Assembly: GCA_000697355.1 (NCBI GenBank)
Contig: JNEN01001227.1
Coordinates: 620,001 to 684,000, forward strand
Length of the DNA stretch: 64,000 nt
From: Syncephalastrum monosporum B8922
Taxonomy: Eukaryota; Mucoromycota; Mucoromycetes; Mucorales; Syncephalastraceae
Direction: 5' to 3'
Of this stretch, positions 1-12,315 are shown piece after piece. The notes below the pieces were generated by a model. The model did no database searches. It was not told the DNA's origin and worked only from the letters and a program-made list of their open reading frames with translations. Made by a program: the position numbers and the translations under genes. Every line of letters begins with the position of its first letter. Within the stretch, counting starts at the first letter, position 1.

Positions 1-660
1 CAACCCCTTCCCCTTATCCTCCCGCAGGAGATTAATGGACTTTCTTTTGGGTGATGCTCGCTGATGAGAAGACGGAGTAGGTTAAAAGGGGATATCACCC
101 TTGGAAGGACAGAGGAGATCAAGAAAAAGGAAGAAAAAAAAGGTCATGGAGCACATACAAGACCCCATCATCCAGAGAACATGAATCCAGGAAGGGGTTT
201 CGAACAAGCATGTTCTAACCATGCACGAACCCAAAAAAATTTTTTCTTGCGGGGCCAACCTATGGATGTATAATTACTATTGGACTAACCATTTCAGCTG
301 AGATGAGAACGAATTAACTAGAAAGGAGCTCGTCTATGACAGGTCCCGCTCTTGAATCAACGAGCGCAATGTGTTTGAGCAGTTAGATTATTACGAGTAA
401 ACCATTTGGATACTTAGTGAGCGCATGCACTGCGCTGTAGGTCATGAGGGGGCTATAGGGATTGAGGAAGCAAGAAAAAAAAGTCTAATATGCTCGGCCA
501 CAGCAGCATACTATGGGTTCGTTTGAAATTGATCCTATGTCGCAAAGGCCTTCTTCTAGTCAATATAACCAAATTTAGCTACGAAGCACATTATCTGGAG
601 GCAAGGTAATCGACGATCCCGTCTACAGACAAGGTTTTTGACCTAACATGACGAAAAGGA
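1..660. other. Intergenic, no gene seen
   Basis: No reading frame here has a recognisable domain or plausible exon structure. The only open frame of note, 64-273, is low-complexity and basic. The stretch is probably the upstream regulatory region of the zinc-finger gene that follows. Confidence 0.5.
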
Positions 661-684
661 ACATTGACCGCCCCTCCGACCCAT

Positions 685-691
685 TTATATA
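685..691 (+). promoter_or_regulatory. Candidate TATA box of the zinc-finger gene
   Basis: TTATATA lies about 40 bp before the ATG at 730 and is followed by a pyrimidine-rich run. If used, the 5' leader would be very short. This is inference from position only. Confidence 0.35.
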
Positions 692-729
692 CGACCCTTT
701 CTTCCATTCACTCTCTTTCTTTCCTTGCC

Positions 730-2325
730 ATGGATTCTACCACCACCAACTACTGCTTTGAGCAAATGTCACCGCGGCGTATCCCGCCCGCTTCGTCCTA
801 CCTGCCACCTCCGCCAACAAGTCACGGTCACCATGCCGGAAATAACGGTAACACCGACTCAGATCAGGTCCTGTCACCGCCTTTGACACCGGCCTTATCT
901 CCTTCTGTCACCATGAACCAACACCAACAACACCACCCACACCACCCACACCACCCACACCATTCTCAGCACCCTCACCAGCACCCAGAGCCTTTCAAGC
1001 GGAAGTTCTCGACCGACGTCAGTCCGCTTGGCTTCCCTTCCTCGAGCTATGCCGCCGCGGCAACTGCTGCCGCCGCTGCTGCCGCTGCTGTGTCCTCATC
1101 CCCATCTGCGGCACAGAGCGCTGCACCGTCTGCCTCGCAACGCCTCTTTGTGGACGACCCAGTCGATCGGCGGGCCTCGACTGGTTCGGCCATGTCCATC
1201 GACGACTATCAGCACTCGCCGTACTGGGCGAGCGTGCACCTGCAGAAGCAGCGATCCATGTCCTTTTCCGAGCGCATGCCCTCGCGACGACAACCCAGCA
1301 AGCAGAACAAACACGTGTGTAATTATCCTCACTGCGGTTGGAGCTTCAAACGATACGAGCATTTGAAGCGGCATATGCTCGTCCACACCGGCGAACGGCC
1401 CCACGCTTGCCCCTATCCAGGATGTGGCAAGCGATTCAGTCGTTCTGACAACTTCCACGCACACTACCGGACGCACACGAAGAAAGCGATGGAACAGCAA
1501 AAGCGCGACGGGTCGATCTCGTCCCAATCCTCCAACGGTCCTTCCTCACTCTCAGCTGCACTCCCACCGCCACACCACATGCATCCTTCCGCTTACGACC
1601 CTACCTCTGCAGCTGCAGCCATTACCGCAAGCAGCTTTACCCGGGGCCCACCGCCGCCACCTTTGTTGAGCGCCGATCTACAGCAGCACCAACAGCACCA
1701 GGCTCATCCCAGCGAAATTCATCCCACCGCACAGCCGCTCAATCGTTATTACCCGTCACGCTTTCTCGACGAGCGCTCCCCCTTCGACCATCGCCCGTCA
1801 TTTAGCTCTTACGACAATCCCCACCATACACAGCAGCATTCGCATCAACAACAGCAACAGCAACAGCAACAGCAGCAGCAAAGACATCCTTTGGCACCTC
1901 CAAATGACTATGTCGACCATCACCCCGCCCTCAACTCCTCCTCCTCTTCCTCCTCCGGAGACGACTCAGAAAAGCAGCACGTCTGTACCCACCCGGACTG
2001 TCACCGCCGGTTCAAGCGTCTCGAACACCTCAAGCGTCACATGCGCATTCATACCCTCGAGCGACCCTTCCAGTGCTCTTACAACGGCTGCCAAAAGACC
2101 TTTTCTCGATCCGACAATCTGACACAGCACCTCAAGACTCATGAACGTCGCGAGTCTAGATATCATCATCGACCTTCTTACGACCAGCAGCAAGGGCAAC
2201 AACAGAACCAGCCCGGTTTTGCCGACCTCATCCGGTCCTCGTCTCCTCCCCATGCCTACAAACATGATAAGGAAGACTACCCGCATCACTACGCGCCCCC
2301 TCCTCCATCCTTTATTAATTGCTAA
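730..2325 (+). CDS. C2H2 zinc-finger transcription factor with two Msn2/Seb1-type finger pairs
   Basis: Single-exon gene of 531 residues. The ATG at 730 is chosen because the frame upstream opens only with a TTG. Two separate pairs of C2H2 fingers are visible. The first (about residues 195-255) has the motifs [19 protein letters not shown] and [14 protein letters not shown]. The second (about 415-475) has [19 protein letters not shown] and [14 protein letters not shown]. This two-finger spacing and wording is that of fungal stress-response regulators of the Msn2/Msn4/Seb1/Com2 type, which bind short C/A-rich stress elements. The rest is low complexity: a His-Pro run ([10 protein letters not shown]), an alanine run near residue 105, a polyglutamine run (about 12 Q) and Pro/Ser-rich stretches, as expected for activation regions. 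It should be nuclear. The target genes cannot be told from sequence. Confidence 0.85.
   Translation: MDSTTTNYCFEQMSPRRIPPASSYLPPPPTSHGHHAGNNGNTDSDQVLSPPLTPALSPSVTMNQHQQHHPHHPHHPHHSQHPHQHPEPFKRKFSTDVSPLGFPSSSYAAAATAAAAAAAAVSSSPSAAQSAAPSASQRLFVDDPVDRRASTGSAMSIDDYQHSPYWASVHLQKQRSMSFSERMPSRRQPSKQNKHVCNYPHCGWSFKRYEHLKRHMLVHTGERPHACPYPGCGKRFSRSDNFHAHYRTHTKKAMEQQKRDGSISSQSSNGPSSLSAALPPPHHMHPSAYDPTSAAAAITASSFTRGPPPPPLLSADLQQHQQHQAHPSEIHPTAQPLNRYYPSRFLDERSPFDHRPSFSSYDNPHHTQQHSHQQQQQQQQQQQQRHPLAPPNDYVDHHPALNSSSSSSSGDDSEKQHVCTHPDCHRRFKRLEHLKRHMRIHTLERPFQCSYNGCQKTFSRSDNLTQHLKTHERRESRYHHRPSYDQQQGQQQNQPGFADLIRSSSPPHAYKHDKEDYPHHYAPPPPSFINC
924..963 (+). repeat. His/Pro-coding trinucleotide and nonamer repeat
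   Basis: CACCACCCA-type units repeat inside the zinc-finger gene and encode [11 protein letters not shown] second unstable tract, CAACAG/CAGCAG at 1846-1880, encodes polyglutamine. Both are likely length-polymorphic between strains. Confidence 0.7.
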
Positions 2326-4806
2326 ATCATCATTCTCTTCCTATTTATTTACACACGCACACGCACATACGCACACACATAATGTTTTGAGTTTCATTAT
2401 AAAAAAAGTTTTTGAGTTCCTTTTTTTGCAAGACAAATACATTTTCACAAAGCATCTTCCTCATTTAGTTTTTTTTTTCACGTATGTCTCCATTTTTTCT
2501 CTTTCGCTCATATTTATGCACGGATAGACATCGTGCTTTTCTGTTGCAGGCTTGTTTTTATAATAAGTATATCATATCTCGTCATGCAAAAACATACAAG
2601 TATCAAGGAGGCCTTATTTTCTTTTTCAATCCGCGACGGATCGGCACATGCAGCACATTAAGTGTGCATGGAGCGACGGGATTTCCAGAAAAAAGAAAAA
2701 ATTTTTGTGTCCGTCCAATGGGGTGAAAGGTGACACAACGGGAAATGAAAAATAGCGCGCGTGCGTTTGACGTGAAATGGTGTTGTTATTGACATGATCC
2801 TCTATTGCTTAGAACCGCACTATACTGCTAAACGGCCGGATTCCTGATGTTCTCCCATTTAACCGAAAAATATATAAGAAAATGCTCTTACGTGATCTGA
2901 TTTGTTCTTCGCTTCCCTCAAGTCGTCAGTCGCCGTAGTAACTTGTATCCGGAGAACGGGATTCACTCGTATACTTCAGTCTAGACCAAGTCTTTTAATA
3001 ATAACACGTTGTACTTCCGACATTTCTCAGACACGATAAGAGCCGACTTCTCACAGACCAGGGACCTCCTCTTATGGATCGTACGGCTGCTTACGTGTAC
3101 ACCGTTATCCTTTTTAAAGGAAGGTGGACGCTAAAGAATTTCAAATTGATAATGAACATCCATGATTAATGTTATATGGAGCCGTAATGAGTCACATGCA
3201 CGTCAGAGGCAATCGTATAACTCAAAATTGCACTTATTTTATTTCATTATGTGTTTAAGTGGGAGATATGCGACTACCGTAGCAAACAATAGGACCACGA
3301 GTATACCGACAAGCAATGCATAGAGCCAGGCACCTCAACAATGCCTGAAAATGATACCTTTGTTCATCCAGTCACATATGGAGAAGCCTAAGCCGTGATA
3401 TGGCTCCTGTATTGCTTTAAATAAAGTTAAGCAACTAGATCACTTGCGAGTGTAACGATCCTCTAAAACTGAAAACGATCTATCTGTTAAATACAACTTT
3501 CATTTTGCATGGTACTCGGTGGTAGACAAATGAGGAGAACCATCTAAAATCAAGTTTCCTACATGGATGCTATAGCATTAATAATGAACATGTCAGCTTT
3601 GTAGTTGTTGGATAATTCCATTCTTTGTATGCCATTACACTGTAACACTGGGCGCACGGACCATTGCACCAGCTGTTCCTCCTGCAGGTGAATAAACCTT
3701 CTTTCTCTAGCGGCAACTGCTGCTGATACTCCGTATTCTTACTTGCTCCACACCCTTTTTTCTCTAACAAGGAAAAAAAATGTCAATGCACATCCGTTTG
3801 GAATTTCCGTAATGTCTGACTCGACTTGTGGATGGTGCATGTCAAGCAAAGTATGGAAGCAGATTCGCCGTGACGTAGCTACAGCATACTGCGGTGCTCT
3901 ATTCATTTTGAGACCGAAAGTAGTGGTTATTCAGATCTACAGAGTGTCTCAAGCTAGATGCAGTATACAGCATATGCTATTTAATCCAATGATGGAATGC
4001 TTCGGCGATGGAAAAAAGAGTTGACAACGTCTACAGGCATGACAATCCATCGCAAAGGTCGAAAAGGAATACCGGCCACGTGATTTATCTGTATAGATCA
4101 ATCTGCTTCGCTCTTTCTCCCACATGCTGGGCTAGTACTTTATCAGCGGTAGTTGAGATCTCTTTTGAGGATTTTACTACACAACGACACTCTGTCAAGA
4201 CCATGTGCTATTCCCGTATTATCCGACTTTAAACAACTACTTCCTTCCGCGTGACCCACACCAGCCACTGCAACTGGCGACATCTTGCTGCAGCATATAA
4301 TTGGTAGACACTACTTCATCAAAGCAGCACTGCCTTGAAGCATATGTGAGCAAGATGATGGCAAGACGAAGAGCTCCGCTTTTTCAAAGTATACATATGC
4401 TCTTGAGATAACAATGGATTTCGCTTATCACAGTATCAAAAATATGATCGAATATCATTTCTATACGGGGTGCAACAAGTAGAATTTGCCCACTTAATTG
4501 CATAAGATTGTTGACCTCTCTATCCATCGAATCCAGGGGTTACGGGGCTGTCAAACCGTGGATAAATAGAGAAAAAAAAATAAAATGCACGTGACTTCAA
4601 GGTATCCATCTTGAGCTAACATATTGAAACCCCGCAAGTATTTTGCCTTTGCTTTTTCCTCGATATTTTTGAGCTACGGCATTGAAAGGCCTTCTTGTCC
4701 TTGCTTGAGCCCTCCTACAATGCAGCGCGAAGGCAAGAGGGACTTTATATTATAAGTATTATAGAAAAATAAATCTATCTGTATACGCTGACACACTCTG
4801 CACAAG
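2326..4806. other. Long AT-rich intergenic region
   Basis: About 2.5 kb with frequent stops in all frames and no family resemblance in the short frames (for example 3570-3770 minus, 3743-4024 plus). The first 400 bases include poly-T and CA-rich sequence that probably forms the 3' UTR of the zinc-finger gene. The last few hundred bases must contain the promoter, and perhaps a first exon, of TAF2. Confidence 0.5.
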
Positions 4807-7800
4807 CCATGAACACTTTATACTCGAAATCCGGCCCGATCAACGACGCATAGACGTAAGATTACCTCGTTTTCTGTTGTTGATCATGAGCTCCTAACAG
4901 CCAGAAAACAATAAACACGTACAGGGATCGGCCGAGCTGATTATACAACCACTCAGTGGATCGCTTACGACAGTGCGAATAAACTCTCGACAGTGCCGTA
5001 CGTTTTATTCTTTTTTGTTTACCCTATGCGCACATATATACATATACACATATATATGCGCGCGCACACCTACGCGTAAACACCCTCGCTTCAGCGTGTG
5101 CACTGGCCATTGCATTAGTTCAGAAAGAAGCTGACAGACTCGGAAACTTTAGGAATCCTCGAGACCTTTGTTAATGATAAACCTGTCGAGCATGAATTCA
5201 CCGATGCGGTTGCGAATCTTAAGCTTGAAGGCGAAACCGACATTTCACACCACCAAACTTATAAAAGCAGATACCTCACTGCGATCCGAGAAGCCGATGA
5301 AGGCGAGCTCTCTATCAAACTGCCTGAAGGCTGTGTAAAGCCTGTAAGTCCCATATGGTAGTCATGCCATTGAGTACAAAAACTCACCTCTGTGCAGATG
5401 GCCAATCCCGAAGCCAAGGCCTTACACGATGAAGCGCTACGGCGAGGTGAGTTATTTTTGTCGTCCATATACACTTGTACTGATGTCGCTGGTTTAGATT
5501 CACCAGAGATGACGGATAATACAAACACAAATACAAATACAAAGACGGCCAATACACCCATCAACACGCCTACGGCCAACCTAGAAACCTCCAGCACAGT
5601 TTCAACGGAAACGTACGCGCCTATCACGATCCGCATCACATATACCCTGTACAATCCTCGCGAAGGCGTCGTCTTTGTCCATCCTGACCCAAACTGCGCA
5701 CCTTATGTATGTCTTTTGCGAGAACAGAATAAGAACAGAAACGGAAGAAACCTTGCCTAACGCTAACCCTATTCCTGTGCAGCGGTATCAACACATGTAT
5801 ACCGTGAATCAGCCACTGCCTGGCAGCTCGCGTGCATGGCTTCCCTGCATCGACAGCATCTCGGAACGATGCACGTGGGACATGGAGTTCATCGTACCGC
5901 AGCGTATCAGCTCCTACACCTCTACAGACAGTCTATTAGACGAGGATGAAGAAATGCTGGTCGTGTGCTGCGGTGAAGTCGTTGAACAGGTTGCGCATCC
6001 CTCCGACCCCCACAAGAAAATCGTTCGCTACAGCCTTGCTGTGCCCACCCCCGCGCCTTTCATCGGTTTTGCTGTCGGCCCCTTCCACATGATCAAACTC
6101 ACGCCTTCTCAACTGCAAGAAGAGTTCTTAGCAGGCAGCAAACTTGACGAGAACCAGCAGCAAAGTCTGCTTGCCGAGATTAACATGATGTCCAATATTT
6201 ACGCATTTGCCCTCCCTGGACACAAGGAAGATCTCGTCACCAGCTGCAGTTTCCTCATGCACGTAAGTAGACTTGGGAAGGGTCCAGTCGGTTGCTGAAA
6301 CCCTGCTATCTAGGCGATGCACTTTTATGGTCAAGAATATGGCTCCTACCCTTTCTCGGACTACAAAATTGTCTTTGTGGAAGATACATGGAATGACACC
6401 AATTCATGCGCATCACTTGCCATTTGCAGGTAATCTCACATTTCGCGAACGAACGAGTCAGGCATCTCATTTACATGCATAGCTCGCACCTGCTGTATTC
6501 GGCGGACGTGGTCGATCAAACCTACAATACACGGCGCCTGTTGAGTCTGGCCCTGGCACGTCAATGGTTTGGCGTCCATATCGTACCCAAAGCATGGCCA
6601 GATATTTGGCTTATCTATGGCCTGGCCAACCTCATGGCTTCCCTGTTTATCAAGCGTCACCTCGGCAATAGTGAATATCGCTTGCGAATGAAAAGGGTAA
6701 AGAAGAGTCTTTGTGTTCTCTCTCTTTCCATTTTGTACTGACATGGCGGATTAAGGACATTGACCTGTGCTGCTCGCTTGATATCAACCGCGCTCCCTTG
6801 TACAGCTCGTCCTTGCCACAACCGTTGGACCCCGATGACCTTGACTTTATTGAGCTCAAAGCCCCTCTGGTTCTTTATATGCTTGACAAACGCATGTGCA
6901 AGGGTGGACACACTCTTGGCTTTTCGCGTGTCCTCCCCAAGATCCTTGTGTCTGCGCTCAGTGGTGAACTCGTCAACAATGCCATTAGCACTCACTACTT
7001 TCTCCGTATGTGCCGCAAAGTGTCTGGATACGATACGCGCACTTTTGGCGAGGAGTGGATATACAAGAGCGGTTGTCCACGTTTCACGTTCTCCTACCAA
7101 TTCAACCGCAAAAAGATGGTCGTCGAATTTTACATGTCTCAGACCAACACAAGCAGTGTCCACACAGGCGAGCCTCTCACAAACGACCAAGGTCTGATCA
7201 CGACGCTCTTCACCGGAAGCCTCACAGCACGCGTTCACGAAGCCGATGGCACGCCTTATGAGCACATTCTAGACATTCGAGAAAAGACGCACAAATTCGA
7301 GGTCCAGTTCAATACAAAGTACAAGCGTATTCGACGCAACACGAAGCGATTCTTGGCGAAGCAAGCTGCAGCGGCAGCAGCAGTTGCGGAAGAGGACCCG
7401 GAGGACGAGGAGCACATGCTGGGCATCACGCCCATGCTCGGCCTGGGTATGCCGGTGTTTGAGGATCCTACGCAGCGTCAGGAGTGGCGCATCAACGAGT
7501 GGGGCCAGGATGACGACGATACGAGTGGAGCCGCCTCCGCAACCTTTGATTGGATTCGACTCGATTCCGAGTTCGAGTGGCTCTGCGTGATGGATTTCCA
7601 TCAGCCGGATTATATGTGGGCTGCGCAGCTCACCAAAGATCGCGACGTCGTTGCGCAGTACGAGGTAAGCTCAAAGCAAAGGGTTTCTATGGAGCGCTTT
7701 GCTTATATATTCTTAGGCATCAAATGCATTGCGACGTCTACCCTCGCTGCAAACCTCGACGAGTCTTTTACGCGCCTTGCTCGATCCCAAGTGTTTCTAC

Positions 7801-10294
7801 AAGATTCGCATGGAAGCCGCTTATGCCCTCGCAACGTGCGCGACAGAAGAGCTCAACTGGACAGGCCTGCTCCAGCTCTTCAAGGCGTTTGAGAAATCCT
7901 ACGCGTTCGCGCTGACGGCCTCCAACCTAAATATCAATGATAATCTCCCTATTACCCCCGTGATACCAAAGTCGAACGACTTTTCTGCCTTGCCGGATTA
8001 CTTTGTTCTCAAAGGCATGGTGATTGCCTTTTCCGAGGTACGTGACCGATATGGCCGCGTCCCTCTCAGCGTACGCGAGTTCCTCTTGGATCTTCTCAAG
8101 TACAATGACAATACTGGAAACGAGGTAAGCTGCCAGGAGACGAGTCGTGCCAGTGGCACTCACAACCTCTGTAGTTCTCCGACAGTTATTATATCGCCAC
8201 TCTTATCTCTGCTTTGGGCGACGCTTTTATATCTGCACCCGAACGAGAAGAGCAACAAGTCGAGAATGATCCGAATGCTGTACAGCTCCTCGAAGCAGCC
8301 AAAGCAGAAATCGAGCGATTCCGTACCCTCGATTTCGTGGTACCTTCCTACCATAATAAAGTGACCCAGAGCTGTATACAAGTAAGTATCTATCGCATCA
8401 GTGCTTTACAGTATTCATAACACAACTGGTATTAGACTATGTCGAAGTGGATGCTCAACGGCTTGATGGAAGTGGACCTAAAGCGATTTTTATCCTACAC
8501 AAGGTAATATTAACGATGTTATTAGAAAGGAAGGGTCTGACAATCGTATTGATATAGATACGGCAACTACATTGATGTGCGCTGCGCTGCCTTTGACAGC
8601 CTGTTTGTGCTGGGTGGCGTGGACAACGAGCAACTGACACAGTACTTTGTCAGCGTCATGACGTCTGACCCGTCTGTGCGCGTGGCGCACTATGTGGCAC
8701 GTTCGATGCTCGCGTGGCTCGGATTAGCCATGCGAGAGCGCATGGGCGGTTTGCGCAGCAAATTTGCTGAGGAGTTCGCTGAAGAGGAAGGCCATACTGT
8801 GCTTGAAGAAGGCCTCCGCGAACGGCAGATGGCGACTCAAAACGAGATTGCGACGAGCATCGAAAACTTGCGCAAGCGGTTTGAGGAAAATAGCTTTTTG
8901 AAGCAAACATTCTGGAAGTTGCTCAAGTATGTCATGGGAGATGCTTTCGAGGAATATATAACTCATCGTACTCTTAGCTCGGATGAGGATTTGCCACGGC
9001 TGGATCACTGTGTACGCAAATACCTGCTCCAGATCTGCGAGTATATCTTCAAACCGCTCGAAACGGGTGTCAAAGTCACCATTCGTATGCCGCCTGCCCA
9101 GAAACCCAATGAGCCTGCGCCCGCCCTTCTCAAGCTCACCATACCCAAAGACAAAGAGAAAGAGAAAGACAAAGAAACCCAACCATCCACCACTACCGCT
9201 CCTACTCCTACTTCTACTACTACCGCTACCACCACAACTGCTACCAAGAACAACAGTAAAACGACTCCATCGACCCCACCTCAGCCTCCTATCAAGAAAA
9301 CCATTGTCCGTATCCGCCCACCCCAGGCTAAAAAAGAAATCCCCGTGTCCCCACCACCCTCGTCGACCGCCTCACCCGAACCTTCTGAGTCGACCTCTAT
9401 CTCCGTCCCACATCCAGCTCCACCCTTGCAGCAACCTCCCGCGAAGCGCACCAAGCGCGAAGAGCCAGGTTTTATCAAAGAGTGTCGGCGCATACTAGCC
9501 AAGCTGCGTAAGCATCGTTCTGCTTTTCTGTTTGCCCAGCCTGTTGATGAGGCGCGCGATATGGCCCCTGGCTATTATGATCTCATCAAGAAGCCCATGG
9601 ATTTTGGCAAGATCAAGGTAAGTAGATAAACAGTATGATGCAGGAAGACACTCACGAGCGAATTTAGGATAAACTTGATAAGGTTGAATACACCGACTTT
9701 CATCAGTTTGAAGATGATGTACGTCTTGTATTCAATAACTGTTACACTTACAATGCGCCTGCGACGTATGTCCACGGTGAAGGCAAATCCATGGAGGCTC
9801 TCTTTGACAAGGAGATTGGGCAAAAGCCGGGGCTAGAGAAGAATCAGGAGAAAAAGGTGCGCAAGATCCTTGGCAAGTTGCAGAAACACCCCTCTGGGCG
9901 CTTCTTCCTGAAGCCTGTGGATGAACAGCGCGACGGCGCTCCCGATTACTATAAGCACATTACGTAAGTGCAGTCCGATTGATGTAGCATAAGTCTTATC
10001 TCAGCTTTTTACTCGACCAGCGAACCTATGGACCTAGGTACGATCCGAAACAAGCTGAACAAGGGCGAATATACCTCCTTCCAAGGGTTTGAAAACGATG
10101 TGCGACTCATGCTGCGCAACTGCTATACATACAATTCACCGGGCACCTTTGTCCACGGTGAAGGCAAAACCTTAGAAGGCGTCTTTGAGAACGAGCTCGG
10201 GCAGTTGCGCAGCAAAGAGGAAGATCAGAACCGAACCATTTCTGAAGGCACCGACCCGATCTCTGCCACTACTCCGCCTCACCCTTCAGTCTAG
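4807..10294 (+). CDS. TAF2: TFIID subunit TAF2 with two C-terminal bromodomains (5' end uncertain)
   Basis: TAF2 is the M1-aminopeptidase-like subunit of TFIID that contacts Initiator DNA. Exons by splice signals and phase: about 4807-4855, 4925-4997, 5153-5343, 5398-5446, 5498-5706, 5783-6262, 6314-6429, 6483-6696, 6756-7664, 7717-8124, 8175-8381, 8436-8503, 8558-9617, 9668-9963, 10021-10294, giving over 1,530 residues. Family marks include SHEHFILEI, GSAELIIQP, INSRQCRILETFVND, LPCIDSISERCTW, FAVGPFHM, YDTRTFGEEWI and VREFLLDLLKYNDN. The zinc site of true M1 peptidases is not seen, as usual for TAF2. After a Lys/Thr/Pro linker come two complete bromodomains (about 9467-9830 and 9856-10210), each with YNAP or YNSP carrying the acetyl-lysine-binding Asn and a PMDFG or PMDLG motif. 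The first coding exon is not resolved: the nearest ATGs (4720, 4809) are out of frame with the exon ending at 4855. Confidence 0.9.
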
Positions 10295-10529
10295 TTCATG
10301 ATCCTCGCTTTCTCCCTCTCTCACGCACACTTTGACTTTTTCACCATCATTTGTAAGTAGCATCACTACGCCTTATGTAAGTATCTTATTCTGCGTTAAG
10401 CTTTTTGAAAAAGTCTAAACGGTAGCATTTATAGGGCAACTTGTAAAATAAAAAACTATATACGTTATCTACCATATAGTAGGACGTGCTGCGATGACTT
10501 TGCGCATACATGTATATATATACACTAGC

Positions 10530-11106
10530 ATGTCAATAAATAGCGATATTTATATATTATTCAGTACATGTACTAAGCTGCAGCCGACTGTTGTCCAGCT
10601 TCAGGGATCGCTAGAGGCCAGGCTTTCCAGCCTTTCGACAATCTATGGTAGGAGCACTTCCTTCACTTCCTTGTAACGGTCCCTGAGCTGCTACCACTTC
10701 GTCTGTAATGTCTGTGGGCTTTGAGTATAGGATTGGCTGGTGTTTGCACGGAGGTTGCTTCTCCAGATATTTCTGCTGCTTCTGTTACTACCGCTTCCAT
10801 TTCTGATAACGCTTTAGTGCTCAGCGAAGGGCTTAATGAGACACTTCTCCCCAGTGGTACTTCATTTGATCCAGGTAGTCCAGTAACGGCGTTTTCCTTT
10901 TTGATATTGGTTAGCCAAACTATATACTCTGACGATCGTTCCAATTAGGGAAGCCAAGCAACGCCAAGCCAACGCCGAGATTGGGTAATGTGGCGCCTGT
11001 GGCTGGTGACTGGCCGGAGGTGAGGCGGGTGTACAATATGATGCGGGATTCATCTATCTCATCCTACTGCGCTTCATCGTGGCATGCTGGGGTCACAATT
11101 CTGTGA
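10530..11106 (+). CDS. Possible small three-exon hypothetical gene
   Basis: Three segments join in phase through canonical sites: 10530-10647 (donor GTAGGA), 10731-10874 (acceptor TATAG, donor GTAGTC) and 10949-11106 (acceptor AATTAG), giving 139 residues. The product starts MSINSDIYILFS, is Ser/Thr-rich in the middle (SPDISAASVTTASISDN) and ends in GDWPEVRRVYNMMRDSS. No domain is recognised. The start codon and the assignment as a gene are uncertain. It could be a decayed exon group or a fragment of a mobile element. It lies between TAF2 and the next gene on the same strand. Confidence 0.25.
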
Positions 11107-11346
11107 TCTGAAGAATGTATCCACCTCTTTAACATGGGAATATGTGATGCTGTCATTATACGAATCAACTGTAATTCCCAAAGCTAGTGCGTATGGCTAC
11201 ACAGACTGCTGCTGCTGAGCATTGCTTCCATCCACGGACGTGTTTATTTTTTTTTACCCGGGATATCCTGATTCTATATTTAAACAGACGAGCAATGATG
11301 CCCGCTTGCTTTTTCAATACCTGCTCACACCTTCTTTTCTTCTTGT

Positions 11347-12315
11347 ATGGTCGATCGAAGCCGGGACACTTACGGGAGTACCCTATCATCTAGCGATTCG
11401 GAATCGATTGACGCGGAGGAGCACGAAGCCCTCAACGTGAGTGAAGCGAGAGATACCGAACCGCTGCTCGCCCACGAAGGAGAACACTGCCACGACAATG
11501 TTAACTTGGGCGAAAATCCAACCACAGCCCGTGCGCGACGCAGCGCTCAGCTGTTCAACATGCTCAGTACGGTGATTGTCGACGTGGCTATGCCCGTGAT
11601 GTTTTTCTATATTTTCCGCAATTTTGTTCCTGACCTCTACGCGCTCTTGATCTCGGGAATCCCGCCACTGTTATCTGTAATCATCAAGTTTGTCAAAAGA
11701 CGCCGCGTGGATATCCTGGGATTTATCGTGGTCATCGGGTTTGTGGTCTCGGCCACCATTTCCATCGTCTCTGGTACATTTTGAATAGGAAGTCTCATCT
11801 CGTATCTCACCTAGACATGATACATAGGTGATGCGAGCGCGGTATTGCTGCGAGAGTCGGCCATTACATTTACAAGCAGTCTGCTGTTCCTTTGCTCCTT
11901 GCTACCCATCAAGAACCGCTGGTTCAAGATGCGGCCTCTGACGTTCATGATGACGCAGCAAATGTATGCAGACGCGCCCCCCGTGACCTGGGTGGACGCC
12001 GCCGGCGAGAAGCACACTATGCAGTTGACAGACTGGATGTGGGACGTGGTCGGTGGCTACGCTCGGCGGTATCATTACTCGCTCTCGATCGGCTGGGGCT
12101 TTTTTCTTATGCTCGAAGTCGTAATACGCGTCTACATGGTCTTGGGAACGACGTTGCCTGTGGAACGCATCTATCTGTATGGCACGGTAATTGCGGTTGC
12201 AGTTGTTATTTTCATGTTAGTGTGTTCCTTTGTGGGTGGAGTCCGGCTTAAACGGCTTTGCATAGCATGGATGAGTCAGAATGATCACAGTGGACGTCTG
12301 CACGAGGATGTGTAA
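11347..12315 (+). CDS. VC0807-type integral membrane protein
   Basis: Two exons, 11347-11773 and 11828-12315, joined in phase 1 across an intron with donor GTACAT and acceptor ATAG. The product is about 304 residues. The first 60 residues are acidic and Ser-rich, with an EPLLAHE segment resembling a dileucine sorting signal. Hydrophobic segments follow: VAMPVMFFYIFRNFVPDLYA, LLISGIPPLLSVIIKF, ILGFIVVIGFVVSATISIVS, ITFTSSLLFLCSLLPI, a long hydrophobic stretch in the middle of exon 2, and VIAVAVVIFMLVCSFVGG. The order (membrane pair, KRRRVD loop, then SGDASAVLLRESA) resembles the VC0807-domain or septation-protein-A-like family known in bacteria and fungi. The function of the fungal members is not established. 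Likely about six membrane spans. Confidence 0.7.

Noticed and set aside
181..240. tRNA-like B-box (TTGTTCGAAACC on the minus strand)
   Set aside because: No cloverleaf can be drawn. The spacing to any A-box is far too short for a tRNA.
5447..5497. Extra 17 codons in TAF2 (read-through of the frame)
   Set aside because: The 51-nt stretch begins GTGAGT, ends TTTAG and is absent from the family pattern. It is an intron whose length happens to be a multiple of three.
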